This document shows positions 7,810 through 16,348 of a DNA stretch of 64,000 nucleotides, piece by piece; positions within the stretch are counted from its first letter, which is position 1; each line of letters starts with the position of its first letter. The notes beneath the pieces were generated by a model. The model had not been told where the DNA came from. It searched no databases and saw only the letters and a list, made by a program, of their open reading frames with translations. The stretch is from Bacteroidales bacterium UBA1374 (GTDB lineage Bacteria > Bacteroidota > Bacteroidia > Bacteroidales > UBA932): positions 97,762 to 161,761 of the forward strand of contig DBRG01000004.1 in assembly GCA_002305545.1 (NCBI GenBank), in the 5' to 3' direction. The translations under genes were made by a program, and so were the position numbers.

Positions 7810-10800
7810 ATGAAGATTGAAAAGATATTGGTTCTGGGGTCGGGAGCCCTTAAAATCGGGGAAGCCGGTGAATTTGACTATTCCGGATCCCAGGCGCTAA
7901 AAGCGATCCGTGAAGAAGGTATCCGCACAATCCTGATCAATCCCAATATTGCCACCGTACAGACATCGGAAGGCGTGGCAGACACCGTATATTTTCTGCC
8001 GGTTACCCCGTTTTTTGTAGAGCAGGTCATTAAAAAGGAAAAACCCGATGGCATATTGCTGGCTTTCGGAGGCCAGACAGCCCTGAATTGCGGTGTGGAG
8101 CTTTACCGCCAGGGTGTCTTTGAAAAATACGGAGTGCAGGTACTGGGGACACCCATACAGGCTATCATGGAAACAGAGGACAGGGAACTGTTTGTGCACA
8201 AGCTGGCCCAGATCGGCATCAAGACCATTCAAAGCGTGGCGGTCAATTCCATTGAAGAAGCCAGAGGTGCGGCCCGAAAGCTGGGTTACCCCGTGATCCT
8301 GCGGGCCGCCTATGCCCTGGGCGGACTCGGCTCGGGTTTTTGTGACAACGAGGAAGAACTGGTGGTCCTGGCCGAGAAATCTTTTTCATTTGCCCCACAG
8401 GTGCTGGTGGAAAAAAGCCTCAAAGGATGGAAGGAAATTGAATACGAGGTGGTACGGGACAAGTACGACAATTGCATTACTGTATGCAATATGGAGAACT
8501 TTGATCCGCTGGGGATCCATACCGGGGAAAGCATTGTGGTGGCACCCACCCAGACACTCAACAACAGGGAATGTCAGTACCTGAGGGAAATGGCCATCAT
8601 GATCATACGTCACATAGGGATTGTCGGAGAATGCAATATTCAGTATGCCCTTGATGTGGCCAGTGAAGAGTACCGGGTCATCGAGGTCAATGCCCGCTTG
8701 AGCCGCTCATCAGCCCTGGCATCCAAGGCTACCGGATATCCGCTGGCCTTTGTGGCTGCCAAGCTGGCGCTGGGTTACGGATTGCACGAGCTAAAAAATT
8801 CCGTAACCAGGATAACTCCTGCTTATTTTGAACCGGCACTGGATTATGTGGTCTGCAAGATACCGCGCTGGGACCTTGGCAAATTCCGGGGCATTGCCCG
8901 TGAGATTGGCAGCAGCATGAAGTCTGTAGGGGAAGTGATGGCCATAGGGCGTACCTTCGAAGAAACCATCCAGAAGGGATTGCGCATGATTGGCCAGGGT
9001 ATGCACGGATTTGTAGAAAACCGCGAACTGGTGATCGAAGATATAGACAAGGCGCTGCAAGAACCTACCGACATGCGCATCTTTGTGATAAGCAAAGCCA
9101 TGCAGGCCGGCTACACAGTGGACCAGATCTATGATCTGACCCGGATAGACCGTTGGTTCTTGCACAAACTCATGGAGATTGTCCAAACCAGCAAGAAGCT
9201 TGAAAAAACAAATCCCCCTAAAGACCCCGATGGCAGCGATTGGGGTGACCAAGAGCGTGAGTTGTTGTATATAGCCAAAAGACAGGGCTTTTCAGACTTC
9301 CAGATCGCACGGGCCTTGTGGAAAAAGAAAATGACCCAGGACAATCCGTTGCAGATCCGCCGTTTGAGAAAAGCCCTGGGTATCACTCCTGTGGTTAAGC
9401 AGATTGATACACTTGCAGCTGTTTATCCGGCTAAAGCCAATTACCTGTACCTGACCTACGGGGGCAGGGAGCACGATATAGCATATGAACAGGACGGCCG
9501 CTCCATCGTGGTACTGGGCTCGGGAGCATACCGCATAGGCAGTTCTGTGGAATTTGACTGGTGCGGGGTGCAGGCCCTGATGACCATCCGGAAGGAAGGC
9601 TGGCGTTCTGTGATGATCAATTACAATCCCGAAACGGTTTCTACCGATTACGACATATGCGACCGGTTGTATTTTGACGAGCTCACCAATGAGCGGGTCA
9701 TGGATATCGTGGAGCTTGAAACGCCCAAAGGAGTCATCCTTTCCACAGGGGGACAGATCCCCAACAACCTGGCGGTGGTGCTTGACAAACAACAGGTACC
9801 CATCCTGGGAACGCCTGCCCGGTTTATTGACAACGCCGAGGACCGGCACAAGTTCTCGGCCATGCTTGACCGGATAGGGGTTGACCAACCCCGCTGGAAA
9901 GAACTATCCACCATTAAGGACATCACCGCTTTTGTAAAGGAGGTGGGATTTCCTGTCCTGGTAAGGCCGAGTTATGTGCTCAGCGGTGCAGCCATGAACG
10001 TTTGTTCCAACTTCGAGGAAATGGAACGCTTTTTAAAGCTGGCTGCCAACGTGAGCAAACAGCACCCGGTTGTGGTAAGCCAGTTCATCGAACATGCCAA
10101 GGAAGTTGAAATGGATGCCGTGGCCCGTGAAGGTGAAATCGTGGCCTATGCCATCAGCGAACACGTTGAATTTGCCGGTGTGCACAGTGGCGATGCCACC
10201 ATCCAGTTTCCGCCACAGAAGTTGTATGTGGAAACGGTCAGGCGCATCAAACGGATTAGCCGGCAGATAGCCCGGGAGTTGCACATATCAGGTCCTTTCA
10301 ATATCCAGTACCTGGCCAAGGGAAATGAAATCAAGGTGATTGAGTGCAACCTGAGGGCGTCGCGCAGCTTTCCCTTTGTCAGTAAAGTGAGCAAGATCAA
10401 TTTCATTGAAATGGCTACCCGTATCATGTTGGGACTTCCTGTTGAACCTCCCGGCAAGAACGAGTTTGATCTGGATTATGTCGGGATCAAGGCATCCCAG
10501 TTCTCATTCAGCCGCCTGCAAAAGGCAGACCCTGTACTGGGCGTGGATATGGCCTCCACCGGTGAGGTGGGATGCATTGCAGAAGACACCCTGGAAGCTG
10601 TCCTGATAAGCATGCTTGCCGTAGGTTACAGGATCCCTGCCCGGAACATCCTGCTTTCCACAGGAACACCGCGCCAGAAGGTGGATATGCTCAACGCAGC
10701 ATTGCTATTGCACAAGAAAGGATACCAGCTCTATGCCACCGGGGGAACGTACCGTTTCCTGAAAGAAAACGGAATTCCCAGCCACCGCGTGTATTGGCCC

Positions 10801-11043
10801 AGCGAGACGGAAAAACAGCCGCAGGCATTGGATATGCTGCACCGAAGGGAGATTGACCTGGTAGTGAATATTCCCCGGGATCTGACTTCGGGGGAACTGG
10901 ATAACGGCTACAAAATCCGCCGCGCCGCCATAGACCTGAATATCCCGTTACTGACCAACGCCCGTCTGGCCGTTGCCTTTATCACCGCTTTCTGCTCGCT
11001 TTCTGTTGAAGATATTCAAATAAAGAGCTGGCAGGAGTATTGA
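7810..11043 (+). CDS. carB: Carbamoyl phosphate synthase, large subunit
   Basis: A 1077-residue protein from the ATG at 7810; the frame is open further upstream but only through the end of carA. It has the family's internal duplication: two ATP-grasp halves starting MKIEKILVLGSGALKIGEAGEFDYSG and, near residue 560, SIVVLGSGAYRIGSSVEFDW. The oligomerisation region lies between them and an MGS-like allosteric domain occupies the last 140 residues (LLSTGTPRQKVDML, YATGGTYRFLKENG, NIPRDLTSGELDNGYKIRRAAID). The enzyme makes carbamoyl phosphate from bicarbonate, ammonia and two ATP. The length is normal. A ribosomal promoter starts directly after its stop. Confidence 0.97.
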   Translation: MKIEKILVLGSGALKIGEAGEFDYSGSQALKAIREEGIRTILINPNIATVQTSEGVADTVYFLPVTPFFVEQVIKKEKPDGILLAFGGQTALNCGVELYRQGVFEKYGVQVLGTPIQAIMETEDRELFVHKLAQIGIKTIQSVAVNSIEEARGAARKLGYPVILRAAYALGGLGSGFCDNEEELVVLAEKSFSFAPQVLVEKSLKGWKEIEYEVVRDKYDNCITVCNMENFDPLGIHTGESIVVAPTQTLNNRECQYLREMAIMIIRHIGIVGECNIQYALDVASEEYRVIEVNARLSRSSALASKATGYPLAFVAAKLALGYGLHELKNSVTRITPAYFEPALDYVVCKIPRWDLGKFRGIAREIGSSMKSVGEVMAIGRTFEETIQKGLRMIGQGMHGFVENRELVIEDIDKALQEPTDMRIFVISKAMQAGYTVDQIYDLTRIDRWFLHKLMEIVQTSKKLEKTNPPKDPDGSDWGDQERELLYIAKRQGFSDFQIARALWKKKMTQDNPLQIRRLRKALGITPVVKQIDTLAAVYPAKANYLYLTYGGREHDIAYEQDGRSIVVLGSGAYRIGSSVEFDWCGVQALMTIRKEGWRSVMINYNPETVSTDYDICDRLYFDELTNERVMDIVELETPKGVILSTGGQIPNNLAVVLDKQQVPILGTPARFIDNAEDRHKFSAMLDRIGVDQPRWKELSTIKDITAFVKEVGFPVLVRPSYVLSGAAMNVCSNFEEMERFLKLAANVSKQHPVVVSQFIEHAKEVEMDAVAREGEIVAYAISEHVEFAGVHSGDATIQFPPQKLYVETVRRIKRISRQIARELHISGPFNIQYLAKGNEIKVIECNLRASRSFPFVSKVSKINFIEMATRIMLGLPVEPPGKNEFDLDYVGIKASQFSFSRLQKADPVLGVDMASTGEVGCIAEDTLEAVLISMLAVGYRIPARNILLSTGTPRQKVDMLNAALLLHKKGYQLYATGGTYRFLKENGIPSHRVYWPSETEKQPQALDMLHRREIDLVVNIPRDLTSGELDNGYKIRRAAIDLNIPLLTNARLAVAFITAFCSLSVEDIQIKSWQEY

Positions 11044-11047
11044 TTTT

Positions 11048-11099
11048 TTTGCTTTTTCCAAAATTACGCCTAACTTTGCAGCCCGCATTTTTCTGCGGG
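11048..11099 (+). promoter_or_regulatory. rplC promoter and 5' hairpin
   Basis: TTTG (11048-11051), 19 bases, TAACTTTG (11071-11078) is a full match to the Bacteroides promoter form. It begins 5 bases after the carB stop. A hairpin CCCGCA (11082-11087) / TGCGGG (11094-11099) would sit at the very 5' end of the transcript. The rplM and rpsO leaders have the same layout, which hints at shared control. Confidence 0.8.
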
Positions 11100-11138
11100 A
11101 TTCGTTCATTTTATTGATAAACACCAAATTAACAACCA

Positions 11139-11768
11139 ATGCCTGGATTAATTGGAAAGAAAATCGGAATGACTTCGGTTTTCGACAGTAACGGGAAGAA
11201 TATTCCCTGCACTGTGATTGAGGCTGGTCCGTGTGTAGTTACGCAAGTGCGTACGGAAGAGAAAGATGGTTATGCCGCCGTACAACTTGCCTATGACGAG
11301 AAAAAAGAAAAGCACACCAGCGCGGCCCTCAAGGGCCATTTCAAAAAGGCAAATACCACACCCAAGCGTAAATTGGCGGAATTTCCCAATGATTACGACA
11401 AAGAATTGCGCCTGGGCGACACCGTGACCGTTAACGACATTTTTGACCCCAGCCTGATTGACTGGGTAGACGTGACCGGCATTACAAAAGGAAAAGGATT
11501 TCAGGGGGTCGTCAGACGTCATGGCTTTTCCGGAGTAGGAGGCCAGACACACGGTCAGCACAACCGTCTCCGTGCCCCCGGTTCTATGGGTGCATCATCC
11601 TGGCCATCTCGCGTATTCAAAGGCAAAAAACTGGCCGGACGTATGGGCGGGGATAAAATCAAAATCATCAATCTCAGGGTAATGAAAATCGTTCCCGAGA
11701 ACAACCTTGTCATAGTGAAAGGTTCGGTTCCCGGCGCCAACGGTTCTTACGTAATGTTGGAGGTATAG
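11139..11768 (+). CDS. rplC: 50S ribosomal protein L3
   Basis: A 209-residue protein opening MPGLIGKKIGMTSVFD, with the L3 signature GFQGVVRRHGFSGVGGQTHGQHNRLRAPGSMGASSWPSRVFKGKKLAGRMG. L3 is an early 50S assembly protein near the peptidyl transferase centre. It is the first gene of the ribosomal block here and rpsJ is not upstream; carB is. It is followed by rplD after 4 bases. Confidence 0.97.
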   Translation: MPGLIGKKIGMTSVFDSNGKNIPCTVIEAGPCVVTQVRTEEKDGYAAVQLAYDEKKEKHTSAALKGHFKKANTTPKRKLAEFPNDYDKELRLGDTVTVNDIFDPSLIDWVDVTGITKGKGFQGVVRRHGFSGVGGQTHGQHNRLRAPGSMGASSWPSRVFKGKKLAGRMGGDKIKIINLRVMKIVPENNLVIVKGSVPGANGSYVMLEV

Positions 11769-11772
11769 CCGT

Positions 11773-12414
11773 ATGGAAATTGCAGTTTATAAAATTGACG
11801 GTCAGGATTCCGGGAAGAAAGTAATCCTTGACGATACCGTTTTTGGAATAGAACCAAACAACCATGCGCTTTACCTGGATATCAAGCAGTATCTGGCAAA
11901 CCAGCGGCAGGGCACACACAAGTCCAAGGAACGCTGGGAGATTGCACACAGTACCAAGAAGATTGTTCGCCAGAAAGGCTCAGGAGGAGCACGTCACGGC
12001 AGCCTGAAAGCCGGTACATTCGTAGGGGGCGGCAGGATTTTTGGCCCGCAACCCAGGGATTACCGCTTCAAGCTCAACAAGAAGCTCAAACAACTGGCTC
12101 GCCGTTCTGCCTTGACCTACAAGGCACAGGAACAAGCTATAATCGTTCTTGAGCCCTTTAGCATGGACGCACCCAAAACCAAAGATTTTCTTGCCATCTG
12201 CAGGAACCTGAAAGTTGAAGGGAAAAAAATCCTGATGGTGCTTCCGGATAACAACAACACTATTTACCTCTCGTCCCGTAACGTGGAAAGGGCTAAAGTG
12301 GTTACAGTCAACGAACTGAACACCTATGACATTGTCAATGCCCAGAACCTCATTCTCATAGAAGGAGTGGAGGCTATGATCAACCAACAATTAGGGACAA
12401 CTCAATCTGCCTGA
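11773..12414 (+). CDS. rplD: 50S ribosomal protein L4
   Basis: A 213-residue protein with the L4 extended-loop motif KKIVRQKGSGGARHGS..AGTFVGGGRIFGPQPRDY. L4 lines the peptide exit tunnel, and in other bacteria it can repress its own operon; no such site can be shown here. The C-terminus ends in a short QQLGTTQSA tail. It is in a tight run with rplC (4 bases) and rplW (2 bases). Confidence 0.97.
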   Translation: MEIAVYKIDGQDSGKKVILDDTVFGIEPNNHALYLDIKQYLANQRQGTHKSKERWEIAHSTKKIVRQKGSGGARHGSLKAGTFVGGGRIFGPQPRDYRFKLNKKLKQLARRSALTYKAQEQAIIVLEPFSMDAPKTKDFLAICRNLKVEGKKILMVLPDNNNTIYLSSRNVERAKVVTVNELNTYDIVNAQNLILIEGVEAMINQQLGTTQSA

Positions 12415-12416
12415 CG

Positions 12417-12707
12417 ATGAATATTCTGATAAAGCCTTTAATTACCGAAAAGATGACGATTCAGGGCGAAAAATTGAATCGTTACGGATTTCTTGTTGAC
12501 CGCAGAGCCAACAAATTGCAGATTAAGCAAGCGGTTGAAAGCATGTACGGGGTTACCGTGGTGGATGTCAACACCATCAATTACCATGGAAAACGTAAAA
12601 GCCGTTATACTAGGGCAGGGGTCCTGAGCGGACGTGCCAATCACTTCAAAAAAGCGTTCATTACGCTTGGGGGTGAAGACAAAATTGATTTCTACAGCAA
12701 TATTTAA
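12417..12707 (+). CDS. rplW: 50S ribosomal protein L23
   Basis: A 96-residue protein: MNILIKPLITEKMT at the start and RANKLQIKQAVESMYGVTVVDVNTINYHGK in the middle are the L23 hallmarks. L23 sits at the tunnel exit and docks trigger factor and SRP. The gene starts 2 bases after rplD and ends 3 bases before rplB. Confidence 0.97.
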   Translation: MNILIKPLITEKMTIQGEKLNRYGFLVDRRANKLQIKQAVESMYGVTVVDVNTINYHGKRKSRYTRAGVLSGRANHFKKAFITLGGEDKIDFYSNI

Positions 12708-12710
12708 GTT

Positions 12711-13538
12711 ATGGCAGTACGTAAATTTAAACCGGTAACACCCGGTCAAAGACATAAACTGATCAGCGCATTTGACGACATCACCTGTACTGTTCCCGAA
12801 AAATCCCTCCTTGCTCCCAAAAAGAGTTCGGGCGGAAGGAACAACCAGGGAAGGATGACCATGCGCTATCTTGGTGGAGGCCATAAGCGCCAGTACCGTA
12901 TCATTGATTTCTTACGGGACAAAGACAGCTATTCCGCCACGGTAAAGACTATTGAATACGACCCCAACCGCAGTGCCCGCATAGCCCTCGTGGCTTATGC
13001 AGACGGTGAAAAACGCTACATCATTGCACCCAGCGGCCTGCAGGTAGGACAGAAAATCGAATCCGGTCCCGGTGTTCCTCCCGAAATCGGGAACACGTTG
13101 CTTTTATCCGAGATTCCGCTCGGAACACTGGTACACAATGTGGAATTACATCCAGGCCAGGGTGCCGCCATGGCACGAAGTGCCGGTTCCTATGCACAAC
13201 TTACCGCAAGGGAAGGCAACCATGCCATCCTGCGTCTGCCTTCGGGTGAAACACGCATGGTCCTGGTTACCTGCCGCGCCACTGTAGGAACAGTTTCCAA
13301 CCCCGACCACAGTCTTGAAAAACATGGCAAAGCCGGCAGAAAAAGATGGCTCGGCCGCCGTCCCCGCAACCGTGGGGTATCCATGAACCCAGTTGATCAC
13401 CCGATGGGTGGTGGTGAAGGCCGCGCTTCCGGCGGACATCCGCGCTCACGCAAGGGGGTACCTGCCAAAGGTTACAAGACACGTAATCCAAAAAAGAATT
13501 CCAAGAAATTCATTATTGAAGACAGAAGGAAAAAATAA
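12711..13538 (+). CDS. rplB: 50S ribosomal protein L2
   Basis: A 275-residue protein of normal length. The motif RNRGVSMNPVDHPMGGGEGRASGGHPRSRKG near the C-terminus is the strongly conserved L2 segment, including the His needed for peptidyl transfer. RRIAL-type RNA-binding strands (YDPNRSARIALVAYADGEKRYI) precede it. It is part of the same run of ribosomal genes. Confidence 0.97.
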   Translation: MAVRKFKPVTPGQRHKLISAFDDITCTVPEKSLLAPKKSSGGRNNQGRMTMRYLGGGHKRQYRIIDFLRDKDSYSATVKTIEYDPNRSARIALVAYADGEKRYIIAPSGLQVGQKIESGPGVPPEIGNTLLLSEIPLGTLVHNVELHPGQGAAMARSAGSYAQLTAREGNHAILRLPSGETRMVLVTCRATVGTVSNPDHSLEKHGKAGRKRWLGRRPRNRGVSMNPVDHPMGGGEGRASGGHPRSRKGVPAKGYKTRNPKKNSKKFIIEDRRKK

Positions 13539-13556
13539 CCGGATAAAATTTGCATT

Positions 13557-13823
13557 ATGAGTCGTTCATTAAAAAAAGGTCCTTTCATTGAATCAAGCCT
13601 CGAAAAAAGAGTGATTGAAATGAATGAAGGCAAAATAAAAAAGGAAGTCCTGAAGACCTGGTCCCGTGCCAGTGTGATTTCTCCCGACTTTGTAGGCCAT
13701 ACGGTTGCCGTGCATAACGGAAACAAATTCATTCCGGTATATGTAACCGAGAATATGGTCGGTCATAAATTTGGTGAATTTGCGCCCACCCGAACATTTA
13801 AGGGTCACTCGGGCAATCGTTAA
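13557..13823 (+). CDS. rpsS: 30S ribosomal protein S19
   Basis: An 88-residue protein: MSRSLKKGPFIE at the start, TWSRASVISPDFVGHTVAVHNGNKFIPVYVTENMVGHKFGEFAPTRTFKGH-type body with normal S19 order. It binds 16S rRNA in the 30S head with S13. It begins 18 bases after rplB. Confidence 0.97.
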   Translation: MSRSLKKGPFIESSLEKRVIEMNEGKIKKEVLKTWSRASVISPDFVGHTVAVHNGNKFIPVYVTENMVGHKFGEFAPTRTFKGHSGNR

Positions 13824-13843
13824 CAGCTAAAAAGAGAACACTA

Positions 13844-14263
13844 ATGGGAGCTCGAAAAAGAAAAATGGCCGAAAGCCAGAAAGAAATAAGGAAACAGACA
13901 GCTTATGCCAAGCTGAATAATGTTCCTTCATCCCCCCGTAAGATGCGTCTTGTCGCTGACCTGGTCCGGGGAGTGGAAGTAAACCGTGCTTTGGATATTT
14001 TAAAATATACAAAAAACGAACCCTCGATCCATCTTGAAAAACTTCTCAAGTCGGCAATTGCCAACTGGGAGGTGAAGAACGAAGGAGAAAGGAAAGAGCT
14101 TGAAAGCGGAAACGTAATTGTAAAGAGCATAACCGTCGACGGTGGACGGATTCTGAAAAGGATCCGTACAGCTCCCCAGGGACGTGCCGCCAGGATACGC
14201 AAGCGCTCAAACCACGTGACTATAATATTGGATAAAAAACAACAAACAGTAAAAGAAGCATAA
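13844..14263 (+). CDS. rplV: 50S ribosomal protein L22
   Basis: A 139-residue protein. The N-terminal MGARKRKMAESQKEIRKQ is a Bacteroidota-type extension, followed by the L22 core VPSSPRKMRLVADLVRGVEVNRALDIL and the tunnel loop GRILKRIRTAPQGRAARIRKRSNHVTIIL. A start at the internal Met8 is possible, but MGARK is the usual start in this phylum. It is followed by rpsC after 1 base. Confidence 0.96.
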   Translation: MGARKRKMAESQKEIRKQTAYAKLNNVPSSPRKMRLVADLVRGVEVNRALDILKYTKNEPSIHLEKLLKSAIANWEVKNEGERKELESGNVIVKSITVDGGRILKRIRTAPQGRAARIRKRSNHVTIILDKKQQTVKEA

Positions 14264-14264
14264 T

Positions 14265-15113
14265 ATGGGACAAAAAACTAATCCTATCAGTAACCGTGTA
14301 GGTATCATCCGTGGTTGGGATTCAAGCTGGTGCGGCAATTATGCAGAAAGGCTGGCAGAAGATTCCAGTATAAGGGAATACCTGACAGCCCGTCTGGCAA
14401 AAGCCAGTCTGTCCCGCATAGTGATAGAACGGACCCTTAAGCTGATTACTGTTACCATCCACACCGCCCGTCCCGGTATTATCATTGGCAAAGGCGGCCA
14501 GGAAGTTGACAAGCTGAAAGAGGAACTGAAGAAAATTTCCAATAAAGAAGTCCAGATCAACATTTTTGAAGTGAAACGCCCGGAACTTGACGCCACCATT
14601 GTTGCCAACAACATTGCAAGGCAGATAGAAGGCCGTGTTTCCTACCGCCGTGCCATTAAAATGGCGATGGCTTCTACCATCCGGATGGGGGCTGAAGGTA
14701 TCAAGGTGTTGATAGGTGGCCGTTTGGGCGGTGCCGAAATGGCCCGCCGTGAAATGTTCAAGGAGGGCCGTACGCCCTTGCATACATTCCGTGCCGATAT
14801 TGATTACGCATTGGCCGAGGCCCATACCAAGGTGGGCGTTCTTGGCATCAAGGTTTGGATTTGTAACGGTGAAGTCTATGGCAAACGTGACCTCTCCCCC
14901 AATGTGGGAACGGCAGCAACAGCCGCCGGAGCCGCCAAAATGCCCGGTGAAAGCCGTGGCGGAAGGGGTGTAAGGGATCGCCGTGGAGGCGACCGCCGCG
15001 ATGGAAGAGGTGGAGACCGCAGGGAAGGAGACCGTCGTGAAGGAAGGGGCGGAGACCGCAGGGAAGGAGACCGCCGTGACGGAGGCAGAAGGGATCGCGT
15101 ACCCCGTCGCTAA
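14265..15113 (+). CDS. rpsC: 30S ribosomal protein S3 with arginine/glycine-rich tail
   Basis: A 282-residue protein. The KH domain (TARPGIIIGKGGQEVDKLKEEL) and the C-terminal S3 domain (LGGAEMARREMFKEGRTPLHTFRADIDYA, LGIKVWICNGEVYG) are normal. Residues after about 227 form a tail built from repeats of GGDRR.GRGGDRREGDRR, rich in Arg, Gly and Asp, encoded by imperfect direct DNA repeats at about 14955-15105. The tail is longer than in typical S3 (about 210-245 residues). S3 lines the mRNA entry channel, so a basic tail might touch mRNA. It is the last gene of the block: a terminator follows instead of rplP. Confidence 0.96.
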   Translation: MGQKTNPISNRVGIIRGWDSSWCGNYAERLAEDSSIREYLTARLAKASLSRIVIERTLKLITVTIHTARPGIIIGKGGQEVDKLKEELKKISNKEVQINIFEVKRPELDATIVANNIARQIEGRVSYRRAIKMAMASTIRMGAEGIKVLIGGRLGGAEMARREMFKEGRTPLHTFRADIDYALAEAHTKVGVLGIKVWICNGEVYGKRDLSPNVGTAATAAGAAKMPGESRGGRGVRDRRGGDRRDGRGGDRREGDRREGRGGDRREGDRRDGGRRDRVPRR

Positions 15114-15134
15114 AACAATTGAACAAACCAGAAT

Positions 15135-15163
15135 AAGCCCTCCGTTAAAGGAGGGCTTTTTTG
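15135..15163 (+). terminator. Terminator after rpsC
   Basis: AAGCCCTCC (15135-15143) pairs with GGAGGGCTT (15150-15158), followed by a T-run ending TTG. A strong intrinsic terminator that closes the ribosomal block at rpsC. Confidence 0.88.
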
Positions 15164-15192
15164 TTGTTTATAGTTCAAATTTGCTAATTTTG
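15160..15192 (+). promoter_or_regulatory. Promoter of the glycosyltransferase gene
   Basis: TTTG (15160-15163, within the terminator T-run), 21 bases, TAATTTTG (15185-15192). The ATG follows 6 bases after the -7 box, so the message would have almost no leader. Confidence 0.6.
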
Positions 15193-15198
15193 CAATGT

Positions 15199-16335
15199 AT
15201 GAAAATCGCTTATTTATCTGTATTTTATCCTTACCGGGGCGGGATAGCGCAATTCAACGCCAACCTGTTCAAAGAACTGGATAAAAACCACAGTGTGAAA
15301 GCGTATAATTTCACCAGGCAATACCCATCCCTTCTGTTCCCCGGGAAAACACAATATGTGCCGGCAGAAGATCTGGCGGCCCCGGTACCGTCACAAGCCC
15401 TTCTGGATTCTGTAAATCCTTTTTCTTACCAAAAAACGGCCGGCATCATAGCCCGGGAAAAACCCGACCTGCTGCTGATGAGGTACTGGATGCCTTTTTT
15501 TGCCCCTTCCCTGGGATGGGTTGCCCGCCAACTGAAAAAAAAGGGCTGCACAGTAGTTTCTGTGATAGATAATCTCATCCCCCATGAGAGAATGTTTATG
15601 GACAAGCCGCTTTCCCGATGGTTCCTTGCACAGAACCATGGCTGTGTGGCCATGAGCAGTGCCGTTAGGGATGATATTCTGTCCCTGTTTCCGGGAATGC
15701 CCTGCATCCTGAAGAGCCACCCGTTGTATGACCATTTCGGGAAACCGGAAGATCCAGCCGGTGCCAAAGCCAGGCTGGGACTTGCCCCCAACCGTAAAAC
15801 ACTGTTGTTTTTCGGTTTTATAAGGGATTATAAAGGACTGGACCTGTTGCTGGATGCTTTCCGGGATCTGGGAGACAACTACCAGCTGGTGATTGCAGGT
15901 GAAAGTTATGGGAGTTTTGACAAGTACGAGCAGATCATAAAAACTTTGCCGGATCCTTCCGCCGTGAAGGTTTTCAACCGGTATGTTGCCGATGCAGAGG
16001 TCCCGGCTTTCTTTTCCAGTGCCGATGTTTGCGTGCTGCCTTACCGCACAGCCACCCAAAGCGGCATCTCGGCCATGGCTTATCATTTTGAGATCCCGGT
16101 AATTGTGACCCCTGCGGGGGGGCTGGCGGAAGCGGTGGAAGGGCCGGGGACCGGACTCGTTGCAGCGGGAACAGACGCCAATTCCCTGAACAGGGCCATC
16201 CGGAAATTCTTTACCATGGACAAGGATGTGTTCGTGGCCAATATACGGAAAGAAAAAGTAGCTCTTACCTGGGAGCGGTTTGCACACGACCTGGTCGATT
16301 TTGCAGGGCACCCGGAACATTTTTCGAACATCTAA
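15199..16335 (+). CDS. GT4-like glycosyltransferase
   Basis: A 378-residue protein from MKIAYLSVFYPYRGGIAQFN. The frame is open 72 codons further upstream, but that part runs through the rpsC tail, so I reject it. The fold is GT-B: an N-terminal domain with the glycine-rich GGIAQFN turn, and a C-terminal domain with LLFFGFIRDYKGLDLLLDAF, YQLVIAGESYG and the donor-binding region DVCVLPYRTATQSGISAMAYHFEIPVIVTPAGGLAE. It is probably a retaining glycosyltransferase using a nucleotide sugar in the cytoplasm; donor and acceptor are unknown. It lies 13 bases before the M3 peptidase gene and may be co-transcribed. Confidence 0.88.
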   Translation: MKIAYLSVFYPYRGGIAQFNANLFKELDKNHSVKAYNFTRQYPSLLFPGKTQYVPAEDLAAPVPSQALLDSVNPFSYQKTAGIIAREKPDLLLMRYWMPFFAPSLGWVARQLKKKGCTVVSVIDNLIPHERMFMDKPLSRWFLAQNHGCVAMSSAVRDDILSLFPGMPCILKSHPLYDHFGKPEDPAGAKARLGLAPNRKTLLFFGFIRDYKGLDLLLDAFRDLGDNYQLVIAGESYGSFDKYEQIIKTLPDPSAVKVFNRYVADAEVPAFFSSADVCVLPYRTATQSGISAMAYHFEIPVIVTPAGGLAEAVEGPGTGLVAAGTDANSLNRAIRKFFTMDKDVFVANIRKEKVALTWERFAHDLVDFAGHPEHFSNI

Positions 16336-16348
16336 AACACAATATATT

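Noticed and set aside
14983..15198. 72-codon N-terminal extension of the glycosyltransferase frame
   Set aside because: It runs through the rpsC tail, terminator and promoter. The real start is the ATG at 15199.
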